Of a stretch of DNA of 64,000 nt, positions 25,400 through 34,544 are shown in pieces (positions within the stretch are counted from its first letter, which is position 1; each line of letters opens with the position of its first letter). The notes under the pieces are model-generated. The model had not been told where the DNA came from. It worked only from the letters and a program-made list of their open reading frames with translations, and did not search any database. The position numbers and the translations under genes were made by a program. This DNA comes from Millisia brevis NBRC 105863 (GTDB lineage Bacteria > Actinomycetota > Actinomycetes > Mycobacteriales > Mycobacteriaceae), in assembly GCF_001552615.1 (NCBI RefSeq), contig NZ_BCRN01000005.1:298131-362130 (forward strand). Reading direction: 5' to 3'.

Positions 25400-26643
25400 C
25401 CACCACCCGTTCCCGGTCCTGGCTGCTTCTGCCGGCGACCGCGGCGTCCGTTGGCCTGCTGCTGTCCGGCTGTGTCGAGAACAACCCCTCGTCCGCGGAC
25501 GGTGGCAGCGGCGCGATCGCCGTGACCTCGACCGACGACTCCTGTGACGTCGCCACCACCGAGACGACGAGTGGTTCGATCTCCTTCGACGTGACCAACG
25601 AAGGCTCGCAGGTCACCGAGTTCTACCTGATGGCCGACGATGGCCTGCAGATCATCGGCGAGGTCGAGAACATCGCTCCGGGCACCTCCCGCAGCCTGAC
25701 CGCGACGGTGCAGCCGGGGTCGTACAAGACCCTCTGTAAGCCGGGCATGATCGGCGCCGGCGTCGGCGAGGGCACCTTCACCGTCACCGGTGACCGGGTC
25801 GAGATCACCGGCGACGACGCCGAGCAGAAGCAGTTGGCGGTCGACCAGTACGCGGCCTTCGTCAAGGACCAGGTCGCGCAGTTGCTGCCGGCCACCCAGA
25901 CCTTCGTCGCGGCGTACATCGCCGGAGACGACGACGCGGCCCGCGAGCAGTTCGCCACCGTCCGCACGTTCTACGAGCGGATCGAGCCGGTGGCCGAGGC
26001 GCTCGGCGATCTCGACCCGCGCATCGACTACCGCGAGGTCGACGCGGTGGCCGAGGGCCTCGAGTGGACCGGCTTCCACCGGATCGAGAAGGACCTGTGG
26101 GTGCCGCCGCGCGACGGCACCAACTCCGACGGCGTGACCAACGCCTGGCTGGACTGGGAGCCCTCGACCCCCGAGCAGCGAGTCGAGTACGGCAACAAGC
26201 TGGTCGCCGACGTGCAGGAACTGTACGACTACGTGCACTCCGCCGACTTCATCACCTTCCTCGACGACCGCGGCATCGACTGGATCTCCAACGGGTCGAT
26301 CGGCCTGCTCGACGAGGTCGCCACCGGGAAGATCACCGGTGAGGAGGACTGGTGGTCGGGTACCGACCTGTGGGACTTCGCCGCCAACGTCGAGGGCTCG
26401 CAGATGGCGTTCTCGCTGGTGCGCGACTTCGCGGAGAGCCAGGGCGACGAGGGGGCCGCGCTGGTGGCCGATATCGACGCCGGCTATGCCGACCTCAACG
26501 GACGCCTCGCGCAGTTCGGTTCGCTCGACGCCGGATTCGTCAACTACACCGAGCTGACCGATGAGGACAAGCGTGGCCTGTCCGAGTCGCTCAACGCCCT
26601 GGCCGAGCCGCTGTCCAACCTGACCACCACGATCCTGGGATAA
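25396..26643 (+). CDS. efeO: Iron-uptake lipoprotein EfeO (cupredoxin plus M75 domain)
   Basis: A 415-residue lipoprotein with lipobox LLSGC, a cupredoxin-like N-terminal domain (about 45-135) and a C-terminal imelysin/M75 domain. The M75 HxxE motif appears as GFHRIEKDLW near residue 220. EfeO is thought to bind and present iron to EfeU. The start overlaps the efeU stop (ATGA) and the stop lies 5 bases before efeB, so the three genes form one operon. Confidence 0.93.
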   Translation: MTTTRSRSWLLLPATAASVGLLLSGCVENNPSSADGGSGAIAVTSTDDSCDVATTETTSGSISFDVTNEGSQVTEFYLMADDGLQIIGEVENIAPGTSRSLTATVQPGSYKTLCKPGMIGAGVGEGTFTVTGDRVEITGDDAEQKQLAVDQYAAFVKDQVAQLLPATQTFVAAYIAGDDDAAREQFATVRTFYERIEPVAEALGDLDPRIDYREVDAVAEGLEWTGFHRIEKDLWVPPRDGTNSDGVTNAWLDWEPSTPEQRVEYGNKLVADVQELYDYVHSADFITFLDDRGIDWISNGSIGLLDEVATGKITGEEDWWSGTDLWDFAANVEGSQMAFSLVRDFAESQGDEGAALVADIDAGYADLNGRLAQFGSLDAGFVNYTELTDEDKRGLSESLNALAEPLSNLTTTILG

Positions 26644-26648
26644 CACCG

Positions 26649-27962
26649 ATGTCCGACCAACCCGAGCAACCTTCCACCGACCCCGCACCCACGGATGCGC
26701 CCGAGCCGGAGACGACCGACCGGCGCGGGCCATCCCGGCGCGGACTGCTCGGGTTGGCCGGCGCCGGCGTCGCCGGCGCCGCGATCGGGGGCCTGATCGG
26801 ACGGACCACCGCCGGTGGCAGCGCGACCGCCGTGTCCGAGAGCTACCCATTCTTCGGTGAGCACCAGGCCGGCATCACCACCGCCGTTCAGGATCACCTG
26901 CACATCGCGGCCTTCGATCTCGACGAGCGCATCACCCGCGACCGGCTGATCACGCTGCTGCAGGACTGGTCGTATGCCGCCTCGCGCATCACCCAGGGGC
27001 TCGACGTCTCGGCCACCGGCGCCTTCGGCGGCCCGGCCAGCGCCCCACCGGACGACACCGGCGAAGCGGCCGGTCTACCGGCGTCCGAGCTGACGATCAC
27101 CTTCGGCTTCGGTCCGGGGATCTTCGAGAAGGACGGCGTCGACCGCTTCGGTCTGGCCGATCGGCGCCCCGAGCAATTGGCCGCGCTGCCACCGTTTCTG
27201 GGCGATGCGCTGCGCGCGGAGTTCAGCCACGGGGATCTGTGCATCCAGGCGTGTTCGTCCGACCCGCAGGTCGCCGTCCACGCGGTGCGCAATCTGTCGC
27301 GAATCGCCTTCGGCAAAGCCAATATCCGCTGGGCGCAGCTCGGTTTCGGTCGCACCTCCCGCACGACGTCCGACCAGGAGACCCCACGTAATCTGTTCGG
27401 GTTCAAGGACGGTACGGCGAACATCCTCGCCGACGACACAGACACCCTCAACGAGAACGTCTGGGTCGCCGACGGGGACGGACCGGACTGGATGACCGGC
27501 GGCACCTACCTGGTCACCCGCAAGATCGCCATGCTGATCGAAACCTGGGACCGGGTGCGACTGTCCGAGCAGGAGAACATCATCGGGCGCACCAAGCGCG
27601 AGGGCTCCCCGATGTCCGGCGGCGAAGAATTCACCACCCCCGACTTCGACATGATGGCGGGCACCCAGCCGGCCATCCCGCTCACCTCGCATCTGCGGCT
27701 GGCACATCCGGATACCAACAACGGCATCCAGTTGCTGCGCCGCGGCTACAACTACGTCGACGGCAACAACGCTCTGGGCCGCCTGGACGCCGGGCTGTTC
27801 TTCATCGCCTATCAGCGCAGCCTCGACCGGTTCATCACCGTGCAGCGCTCGCTCGCGACGGATGCGCTCAACGAGTATGTGCGGCCGGTGGGTTCGGCGA
27901 CCTTCGCGGTTCCGCCGGGGGCGAGCGAGGGCTCCTGGGTGGGCGCCGGCCTGTTCGCCTGA
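26649..27962 (+). CDS. efeB: Dye-decolorising (DyP) heme peroxidase EfeB, Tat-exported
   Basis: A 437-residue protein with a twin-arginine signal (PSRRGLLGLAGAGVAG, R30-R31) and the DyP-type peroxidase fold. The GxxDG motif is FGFKDGTANI near residue 255, and the distal/proximal heme region includes GGTYLVTRKI and SHLRLAHPD. EfeB oxidises ferrous iron or heme at the outer face of the membrane in EfeUOB systems. As a Tat substrate it could use the tat genes of this window or a housekeeping set elsewhere. Confidence 0.93.
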   Translation: MSDQPEQPSTDPAPTDAPEPETTDRRGPSRRGLLGLAGAGVAGAAIGGLIGRTTAGGSATAVSESYPFFGEHQAGITTAVQDHLHIAAFDLDERITRDRLITLLQDWSYAASRITQGLDVSATGAFGGPASAPPDDTGEAAGLPASELTITFGFGPGIFEKDGVDRFGLADRRPEQLAALPPFLGDALRAEFSHGDLCIQACSSDPQVAVHAVRNLSRIAFGKANIRWAQLGFGRTSRTTSDQETPRNLFGFKDGTANILADDTDTLNENVWVADGDGPDWMTGGTYLVTRKIAMLIETWDRVRLSEQENIIGRTKREGSPMSGGEEFTTPDFDMMAGTQPAIPLTSHLRLAHPDTNNGIQLLRRGYNYVDGNNALGRLDAGLFFIAYQRSLDRFITVQRSLATDALNEYVRPVGSATFAVPPGASEGSWVGAGLFA

Positions 27963-27997
27963 CCCGCGACGTCCGGTGCGCCGCCGCGGCGGCCGAG

Positions 27998-29344
27998 CTA
28001 TGCCGTCAGCCGAGCCGCGGTCGCGACCACCCTGGCCAGCTCGGGTTTGAAGATGTCGCTGTGCGCGCCGGACGGTGGGTCGCCCTCGGTGACGATGTCG
28101 GATGCGTCGATATTGAGAATGCCGTGCTGCCGGAACGGGTAGGTGGCGTCGACGGCCCCGACCGGCAGCGTGTCGGCGAGGTAGGCGCCGACCGCACCCA
28201 TGGCGCGGTAGCGGGCCAGCCGGTCGTCACCCGCCGCCGCGGCGTCCCTCGCCGCCAGCGAGGCGAGCGGATATAGGGTGCCGAGCGCGGAGTCGTGGCT
28301 CGAAAAGCACACCGCGAGAGGACCGTCGAGGCGGGCCAGGCGGCCGGCAAGCGCACCGCCGCCGTTGGCGAAGGGCAGTTTCTCGGTGAAGGCGAATCGG
28401 GAGAACGCGGCCTGCAGCAGGGTGATCGACCGGATCGGTGAGGGTGTTTCGTCGGTGATGCCGTCGAGCGCATTGGCCACCAGACGCCCGCCGAAGCTGT
28501 GCCCGACGAGGTGCACCCGCAGATCCGGGTGGTCCGCCGCAAGCTTGGTGACCGCCGGCCCGAGGCCCTTGCGGCCGACCACGCCCGCCCGGTTCTTCAT
28601 CTTCCAGTAGCTCAGTTGGCGCAACAACTCCTTGGCCCCGTTGAGGGTTCGGGTGGCGACGTCGCCGAGGCCCGCCTGGCCGGCGCCAGCGACGGAATCG
28701 AATGAGATGCCGGTGGCGGCGAGGCCCCTGGCGAAGGTCCCGAATATCTCCTCGGCGTCGCGGCCGGGCTCCAGCATGCCGAACGAGCCGGAATCCGGGA
28801 GGTCGCCACCGGCACCGTCCGCGGTCGCCGCATCGAATGCGCGCAGTTCGACGAGCAACTCGTCGAGGGTCTCCCGGCCGGCCGGTTCGGTGAGCAGGTC
28901 GGCGATCGCGTCGAGTTGCTCGGATCCGGCATCGAACATGCTCTTCAGATCGAGCAGGACCCCGGGATCGAGCGTCGGCGGTCCGGCGGGGGGCCGCCCG
29001 GCGCGCGCGGTCGAGGCCGCGCCGCCGCCATCGGTGCGAGCCGACGAGGGTTGGACGTCGGGAATCGGCTCGTCCCGCCAGAGTTGCGACGGCCAGAAGA
29101 CACCGACGAACCCCACCGTGCGCTCGGCGGCGAGCTGTTCGGCGAGAAGCGTGAACCAGCGGCGGTAGAGCTCGATCGCGACGGTCCGGCCGTTGTTCCA
29201 GCCGTGCGAGAACATGACGAGGTCGGTGATGCCGGCGGCCCGGATCCCCTCGGCCAATGCACCGGCCTGCCGCTCGTCGACGATGTCGCCGTCCTTGTCG
29301 AAGACCAGCTGCCAGAACGGACGGCCGGCGATGGCTTCGGTCAT
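27998..29344 (-). CDS. Alpha/beta-hydrolase domain protein, cytoplasmic
   Basis: A 448-residue protein without signal peptide. The N-terminal part carries an oxyanion-type segment FSHGWNNG (about 45), and the nucleophile elbow is LVGHSFGGRLV near residue 283; His and Asp candidates follow (SSHDSALGTLYP, FRQHGILNIDAS). A long helical insert separates the two parts. It lies 45 bases downstream of a cytoplasmic subtilisin gene and is probably co-transcribed with it. Lipase, esterase or peptidase activity is possible. I do not recognise a characterised homologue. Confidence 0.75.
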   Translation of the reverse strand: MTEAIAGRPFWQLVFDKDGDIVDERQAGALAEGIRAAGITDLVMFSHGWNNGRTVAIELYRRWFTLLAEQLAAERTVGFVGVFWPSQLWRDEPIPDVQPSSARTDGGGAASTARAGRPPAGPPTLDPGVLLDLKSMFDAGSEQLDAIADLLTEPAGRETLDELLVELRAFDAATADGAGGDLPDSGSFGMLEPGRDAEEIFGTFARGLAATGISFDSVAGAGQAGLGDVATRTLNGAKELLRQLSYWKMKNRAGVVGRKGLGPAVTKLAADHPDLRVHLVGHSFGGRLVANALDGITDETPSPIRSITLLQAAFSRFAFTEKLPFANGGGALAGRLARLDGPLAVCFSSHDSALGTLYPLASLAARDAAAAGDDRLARYRAMGAVGAYLADTLPVGAVDATYPFRQHGILNIDASDIVTEGDPPSGAHSDIFKPELARVVATAARLTA

Positions 29345-29389
29345 TTCCCTTTCCCTCCCGTATCTTTCGCCCTCACATCGACTGCTGTG

Positions 29390-31192
29390 TCACACCGACT
29401 GCAGCGCGCGCATGAGGTCCACCAGCCCGCCACCCTGGAACGCTCGGTCGCGACCGAGCGAGGTTGCCGAGTCGACGAGGACGCGTTTGACCGCGTCCGG
29501 GTCGCCGATGAATTCGCGCTGTACGGACAGAAAGGCCGCGGCGGCGCCGGAGACGTGCGGCGCCGCCATGCTGGTGCCGCTGTCCTCGGCGTAGACCGCC
29601 ATACCTCCGATGCCGGACTCGAGCGTCTGCTCGACCGGTGCGAGGATCGCGCCGGTGGCGGCGGAGGCGATCCGCTCGCCCGGTGCGACCAGGTCGGGCT
29701 TGCAGCGCCCGTCGGCGGTGGGCCCGCGCGAGGAGAAGTAGGAGATGCCGTACGCGTGCGGGGACTCCTTGTGGGTCGAGCCGACGGTGATGGCGCGTTC
29801 GGCGTTGCCCGGATCATTGATCGTCGTCGCCGTGCTGAATCTCCGCACGGCGGACCGCGAGGTGTCCAACGTGACGTAGGCCGAGTTGCCGGAGGCGACG
29901 ACCACCACGACACCGGAGCGCACGAGCTTGTCGACCTCGAGGCAGAGCGGGCTGCGCCCGCAGGCGAACCACTCCGGGTCGAACTCGTAGCCGAGGCTGA
30001 GGTTGACACCGTGGATCCGCAGCAGCTTGCCGCCGGCGGCATTGGTCTCCCGCACGTATGCCAGCGCCTCGATCACGCGCGTCGTGCGGGTGACCGGATC
30101 GCCACGGCCGCCGAGTACCTTGAGGCTCACCAGATTCGCCCGCGGCGCGATGCCGGCCAGGGTCTCCGGACGCTCGACCGGCCGCGGCTTGATGATCGGC
30201 ATATCCGATTCCCTGGCGTTGTACCGCCGCTCGGTGACGAGGATCTTGTCCGGCGATCCGTCCCATAGTTCGAGACCGCCGGCGATGATCCCGGCCACGT
30301 GGGTACCGTGGCCACTCTCGTCCGTCAGCGGAGTCCCCGGCCCGGTGAAGTCGCGGTGCAGATCTCGCACCAGCGGGGCGGTGAGCGTCCGATATCCCTG
30401 GAAGTGCGGATGATGTTCGTCGATGCCCGAATCGATAACGGCCCAGACGATCCCGTCACCGAAGCTGTTGAACGACCGCTGGGCGGCGGTCGCTTTGATC
30501 GTGCGGGCGGACGAATCGATCTGTGGGACGACGTCGAAGTCCGGCCAGATCCGGTAGATCGCTCGATCGGGCCAGTCGATGCCGACGGCGTCCGCGGAGA
30601 TCAAGCCCTCGATCTGGGCGGGGGTCAGCTCACCGACGGCATACTCGTCCGCCAGCGGGCGCGGTTCGGTCGCACTGCCGAGGTAGCGCCACAGGTGAGC
30701 GATCCGCTTCATCGCCTTGCGCGGTCCGCGCGAGTAGCGCAGGTTGATCTCGATCATGATCGGGATCGGCTGCGGCGGTTGGTCACCGTCGTCCGGGTTC
30801 GCCGTGAGCCGGGCGCGCAGCGGCGGCGTCAGCACGCCCGCGATCAGCACATCCCGCCCGGCGGCGGTCTCCGGGGACAGCGGGGTCAGCGTGCGTTCGG
30901 GGAGGTGTTCGGCCCGTTCGCACGCTCGACTCAGCGTGGCCGCGCCGGCGTCGGTCAGGTGCAGGGAGTCGACGAGGCCGTCCGCCACCAGGGTCTCCAG
31001 CGCCTCGACGCACCGGTGATGCCACGCCGGCTTGTCCCGCTCGTAGAGCCGCGCGTCGGCGTCGAACCGGGACGCGAACCGCGCCGCGACCGCCGCCAGC
31101 AGTTCCCGCTCGGTGACCTTGACGTACAACGACGCAAACTCGCCCAGCGTGCAGTGCACCCGATCCACCCACACCGCATGGTCCTCGGACAT
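29390..31192 (-). CDS. Cytoplasmic S8 (subtilisin-like) serine protease with N-terminal extension
   Basis: A protein of about 600 residues with a complete subtilase triad: D254 in AVIDSGID, H295 in SGHGTHVAG and S541 in SGTSMAAPH. Residues 1-240 are an extension with helical, winged-helix-like features (ALETLVADGLVDSLHLTDAG) and a segment IPIMIEINLRYSRG that could be an inhibitor-like prodomain. There is no signal peptide. ATG 31192 follows GGCGGA; ATG 31207 is an alternative. It probably forms an operon with the alpha/beta hydrolase. An intracellular, regulated protease is the best description; its target is unknown. Confidence 0.85.
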   Translation of the reverse strand: MSEDHAVWVDRVHCTLGEFASLYVKVTERELLAAVAARFASRFDADARLYERDKPAWHHRCVEALETLVADGLVDSLHLTDAGAATLSRACERAEHLPERTLTPLSPETAAGRDVLIAGVLTPPLRARLTANPDDGDQPPQPIPIMIEINLRYSRGPRKAMKRIAHLWRYLGSATEPRPLADEYAVGELTPAQIEGLISADAVGIDWPDRAIYRIWPDFDVVPQIDSSARTIKATAAQRSFNSFGDGIVWAVIDSGIDEHHPHFQGYRTLTAPLVRDLHRDFTGPGTPLTDESGHGTHVAGIIAGGLELWDGSPDKILVTERRYNARESDMPIIKPRPVERPETLAGIAPRANLVSLKVLGGRGDPVTRTTRVIEALAYVRETNAAGGKLLRIHGVNLSLGYEFDPEWFACGRSPLCLEVDKLVRSGVVVVVASGNSAYVTLDTSRSAVRRFSTATTINDPGNAERAITVGSTHKESPHAYGISYFSSRGPTADGRCKPDLVAPGERIASAATGAILAPVEQTLESGIGGMAVYAEDSGTSMAAPHVSGAAAAFLSVQREFIGDPDAVKRVLVDSATSLGRDRAFQGGGLVDLMRALQSV

Positions 31193-31207
31193 GTTTTCCG
31201 CCACCAT

Positions 31208-31510
31208 TCTCGAATCGAGTCGAGCTGCCCCACTCCACCGCACCCGCGCCGGGATGCACACCGGCGGAACGCAATTCCCGATCACTTTTCACCTGGCGGG
31301 AATGACTCGGAGCGTAATCCGGTACCGCACGAGGCACGCGAGTAGTCCACTACGCGAATCCGCGGCCCCATCTCTTGCCGCGCGTCCGTAGCGGTGGCGG
31401 ATCACGTGCCCGGCGGGCCACTCGGAGTCGACTCCGGCCGTCCGGTCGGCGCGGGGTTAGGGTGGAGGGGCGGACGTTCGGCCCACCCGCATCGAGATAC
31501 GGAGCCCTCC
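31208..31510. other. Divergent intergenic region, protease / carotenoid oxygenase
   Basis: This stretch separates the S8 protease start from the carotenoid oxygenase start and holds promoters for both. GTAGTCCACTAC (31342-31353) is a palindrome with a 2-base centre, flanked by CGCG-containing sequence, and may be an operator. I see no gene in it. Confidence 0.4.
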
Positions 31511-32971
31511 ATGTCCTCGATCGAACAGAAAAACACCTACCTGTCGGGTTTCGATTCGCTGTACAGCGAGGTCACCGATCAGCCTCTCGAGGTGATCGGC
31601 GCCATCCCGTCATGGTTGAGCGGTGTCCTGCTGCGCAACGGCCCGGGCGCCTACGACCGCCCGGATCGGGCCGCGGCGGGCGAGCCGCCGGTCCTGAAGC
31701 ACTGGTTCGACGGACTGTCGATGCTGCATCGCTTCGAGGTCTCCGACTCGGGCGTGCGCTACAGCAACCGGCTGCTCGATTCGGACAACAAGCGGTCCGT
31801 GCTCGCCACCGGCAAGCTGGAATACCGCGAGTTCGCCGGCGACCCGTGCCAGTCGCTGTTCCGCAAGTTCTTCGCCTTCAGTGGGCCGAAGACGGCGCCG
31901 GTGCCCAACGCATCGGTCAACATCGCCGTGGTCGACGGCCGGACCGCGGCGTTGACCGAGACGCCGATGCCGGTGGAATTCGATCCGACCACCCTCGAGA
32001 CGGTCGGGGTGATCCAGCCGGACGACGATCTGACCGGCAATGTGACCACCGCCCATCCGCACGTGCGCACCGGCTCGGGGGAACTGGTCAACTCGCTGCT
32101 GACGTTCTCCCGCACCAGCGCGTACAAGATCTACCGGCTGCCGCCGCAGTCGACGACCCGCATCCTCGCGGGCACGATCTCCACCGATATGCCCAGCTAT
32201 ATGCACAGTTTCGCGTTGACCGAGAACTACGCGGTGCTGGTCGAGTTCCCCTTGGTGGTCAACCCGCTGCTCTTCCTCCTGCGCCGGCGCACCTTCATCG
32301 AGAACTACAGCTGGCAGCCGGAGCGCGGCACGCTGATCCGGGTGTTGGATCTGCGAACCGGGGAGCAGCGCGCCCTGCGCCTCGACCAGCCGCTGTTCTC
32401 GTTCCACCACGTCAACGCCTTCGAGGAGGGGCCGGTCCTGCATCTGGACCTCAGCGGCTACGAGGACGCGTCGGTGGTCGAGACGCTGTACCTGTCCCGA
32501 TTGCAGGAGAGCGGGGCCCTGCCGCCGCCGACATTGCGGCGTATCGACGTCGACCTCGACGCCGGTACGGTGACCCATCAGCGGATCGGTGACGCCACGA
32601 TCGAGCTACCGCGTATCGACTCGGCCCGCTCGCAGTTGTCCTACCGCTATACCTACGGGGCCTCGACCGTCGGCGATCCGTCGGACTTCCTCAACGCGAT
32701 CGTCAAGATCGACGTCACCACCGGCGAGGCGATCCACTGGCATCAGCCGGGGTGCCATCCCGGCGAGCCGGTGTTCGTCGCGCGTCCCGGCCGCTCGACC
32801 GGACCGGACGGCGAGGACGACGGTGTCCTGCTGACCGTGGTCCTCGACGGTTCGACCGGGGTGTCGTTCCTGTGTGTGCTCGACGCGCGCAGTCTCACCG
32901 AGATCGCCCGCGCCGCAGCACCGCACGCGATCCCGTTCGGCTTCCACGGCGGTTTTGTCGCCGACCGCTGA
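31511..32971 (+). CDS. Carotenoid cleavage oxygenase family protein
   Basis: A 486-residue seven-bladed propeller enzyme of the carotenoid oxygenase (RPE65/CCD) family. The four iron-ligand histidines are visible in TAHPHVRTG, YMHSFALTENY, FSFHHVNAFEE and PFGFHGGFV. The N-terminal sequence with LLRNGPG is typical. ATG 31511 is preferred; an upstream open frame lacks family similarity. Such enzymes cleave carotenoids or apocarotenoids, and some act on stilbenes or lignin-derived compounds. No carotenoid biosynthetic gene is nearby, so the substrate is uncertain. Confidence 0.92.
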   Translation: MSSIEQKNTYLSGFDSLYSEVTDQPLEVIGAIPSWLSGVLLRNGPGAYDRPDRAAAGEPPVLKHWFDGLSMLHRFEVSDSGVRYSNRLLDSDNKRSVLATGKLEYREFAGDPCQSLFRKFFAFSGPKTAPVPNASVNIAVVDGRTAALTETPMPVEFDPTTLETVGVIQPDDDLTGNVTTAHPHVRTGSGELVNSLLTFSRTSAYKIYRLPPQSTTRILAGTISTDMPSYMHSFALTENYAVLVEFPLVVNPLLFLLRRRTFIENYSWQPERGTLIRVLDLRTGEQRALRLDQPLFSFHHVNAFEEGPVLHLDLSGYEDASVVETLYLSRLQESGALPPPTLRRIDVDLDAGTVTHQRIGDATIELPRIDSARSQLSYRYTYGASTVGDPSDFLNAIVKIDVTTGEAIHWHQPGCHPGEPVFVARPGRSTGPDGEDDGVLLTVVLDGSTGVSFLCVLDARSLTEIARAAAPHAIPFGFHGGFVADR

Positions 32972-32979
32972 TCCGGCGG

Positions 32980-33573
32980 TCAGTCGGGCAGGGCGGCGGC
33001 GTCCGGTACGACCACCGCGAACAGGTCGGCGATCGCGGCGAGTCCGGCGGCGTGCACCGTCGCGGCGGGCAGGATCGACCCGTCGACCGTCGGCAACGAG
33101 CGGGTCGCGGTGGCACCGGCGACCACGGTGGGGGCGAAGCCGAGGTTGAAGGCGCCGCGGGCGGTGGAGTTGATGCACATATGCGTCATGAAGCCGGTCA
33201 GCACCAGGTTGGAGGCGTCGGACTTCGCGAGCAGATCGGCGAGTTCGGTCTGCACGAAGGAATTCGGGAAGGCCTTGACCACCACCGGCTCGTCACCGCG
33301 CGGGGCGACACGGTCGATGATCGCGCCGCTCGCGGCGTCGATGTCGTAGGGCGAGCCCGGTCCGGCCGAATGCTGGATGTGGATGATCGGGGTGCCGGCG
33401 GTGCGCGCCCGGTCGAGCAACACCTCCACCTGATCGAGAGCCTCCTGCACCCCCTCGAGCTCCATGACCCCGGCGGTATAGGTGTTCTGGCAGTCGATCA
33501 GGATCAGCGTCGAATCGCTCAGACCCACCGGCGCATTCGGCAATCCCGATAGCGCGCGCAACGTTTCGCCCAT
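32980..33573 (-). CDS. Isochorismatase-family cysteine hydrolase
   Basis: A 197-residue hydrolase with the catalytic triad D27 (LILIDCQNTY), K100 (VVVKAFPNSF) and C133 (GFMTHMCINSTARG). The family includes nicotinamidase, isochorismatase, ureidoacrylate and biuret hydrolases. ATG 33573 is chosen because GGGAG lies 7 bases upstream; a start at 33594 would remove the promoter-proximal repeat. It is convergent with the carotenoid oxygenase with only 8 bases between. Specific substrate cannot be assigned. Confidence 0.88.
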   Translation of the reverse strand: MGETLRALSGLPNAPVGLSDSTLILIDCQNTYTAGVMELEGVQEALDQVEVLLDRARTAGTPIIHIQHSAGPGSPYDIDAASGAIIDRVAPRGDEPVVVKAFPNSFVQTELADLLAKSDASNLVLTGFMTHMCINSTARGAFNLGFAPTVVAGATATRSLPTVDGSILPAATVHAAGLAAIADLFAVVVPDAAALPD

Positions 33574-33904
33574 GTTCGTACTCCCGTCGGACAACAGTGA
33601 CCGGCAACATCCCCGACCCTAGGCGAGCCCGCCGCGGGGTCCGTCGAATCGGACAACAACCGGCCGAAACCCAGCCGATCGGGCAGTGCGTCGCCGACTC
33701 CACCGGGCGTACCACCACTGTCGTCAGCCTCCGACGAGCGTTCCCACTCCTGCGCAGTACACCGGGCCCGACCGATGGATCCCACGCGGTACGGCTCGGC
33801 TCGAGCGTCTGCCGCATCGGGGGTATTTCGTCTCCGAGCCCTTTCCGGACCCGATACCGGCGTGTGGACTCGAATCCGTCACACCCGAACTGGAGGAGGC
33901 TCCA
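33574..33904. other. Divergent intergenic region with a direct repeat
   Basis: This non-coding stretch lies between the isochorismatase-family gene and a small secreted protein. TCGGACAACA occurs twice (33587-33596 and 33649-33658, 62 bases apart), close to the minus-strand start. A -10-like AGGGTC/TAGGGT on the minus strand lies between the copies. GGAGGAGG just before 33905 is the ribosome site of the secreted protein. No RNA gene is supported. Confidence 0.45.
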
Positions 33905-34144
33905 ATGTCCGCGAATCATCCGTCCCCGAACGTGCGACGACGCATCGCGATGGGGGTGATCGCCCTGGCCGCCGGCGCCGGCATCGGTATCGGCGTGCCG
34001 TCGATCGCCCACGCGCAGGGAGGCACCGTGGTGGTCGACGCACGAAACAACGGTGATGGCACCACCACGGTCGTCCGCACGGTGACCGACTCCGCCGGAA
34101 ACGTGATCGAGCAGACGTGCCGGGTTCTGGTCAATCCCGCCTGA
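33905..34144 (+). CDS. Small secreted protein of unknown function
   Basis: A 79-residue precursor with a Sec signal peptide (basic NVRRR, hydrophobic IAMGVIALAAGAGIGIGV, cleavage after IAHA near residue 37) and a mature part of about 42 residues rich in Val, Thr and Asp with one Cys near the end. A strong GGAGGAGG precedes ATG 33905 with 6-base spacing. It is followed 62 bases later by another small secreted protein. I recognise no domain. Confidence 0.75.
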   Translation: MSANHPSPNVRRRIAMGVIALAAGAGIGIGVPSIAHAQGGTVVVDARNNGDGTTTVVRTVTDSAGNVIEQTCRVLVNPA

Positions 34145-34206
34145 ATCCCCGGCGCACCGCAGCTGCCACATTCCACCTGCGCCAACTCGCCTCAACCGGG
34201 AGAACC

Positions 34207-34503
34207 ATGAGTACTCGACGCTCCATCGCAGCATTCACTCGAACCGCCGTACCGCCGGCCATCGCCGCCCTCGCCATGCTGGGCGGGATCGGAACAGCCG
34301 CGGCTGCACCCTCGGACCGCATCGACCCGCCGCCGCGGGATGTACCGATTCCCTGTGAAACTTGGCGGTGCGACCTCGACCCCCCGTTCCCTCCCTACCC
34401 ACCCAAGCCGCCGTTCCCCGAGCCTCCGATCCCCGAGCCGTGCCCACCGAATATGGGGTGCATCGGCCCGATTCCGGGACCCGGGGTGCCGGTCGACCGC
34501 TGA
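34207..34503 (+). CDS. Small secreted proline-rich protein
   Basis: A 98-residue precursor with a signal peptide (hydrophobic AVPPAIAALAMLGGIGTAAAA, likely cleavage after AAAA near residue 33). The mature part is Pro-rich with four Cys (PCETWRC and PCPPNMGC) framing a PPFPPYPPKPPFPEPP tract. ATG 34207 is chosen because the signal peptide starts there. The pattern suggests an exported, disulfide-stabilised extended peptide, perhaps cell-wall associated. It is convergent with the response regulator gene. Function unknown. Confidence 0.7.
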   Translation: MSTRRSIAAFTRTAVPPAIAALAMLGGIGTAAAAPSDRIDPPPRDVPIPCETWRCDLDPPFPPYPPKPPFPEPPIPEPCPPNMGCIGPIPGPGVPVDR

Positions 34504-34544
34504 TCGACCGCTGATTGCGATCGGGCTCTGCCGGTTCGCCGGGT

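Noticed and set aside
33862..33884. tRNA-like T-arm (GGACTCGAATCC)
   Set aside because: The short sequence resembles a T-loop, but no matching acceptor arm, D arm or anticodon arm is found in the 70 bases upstream.
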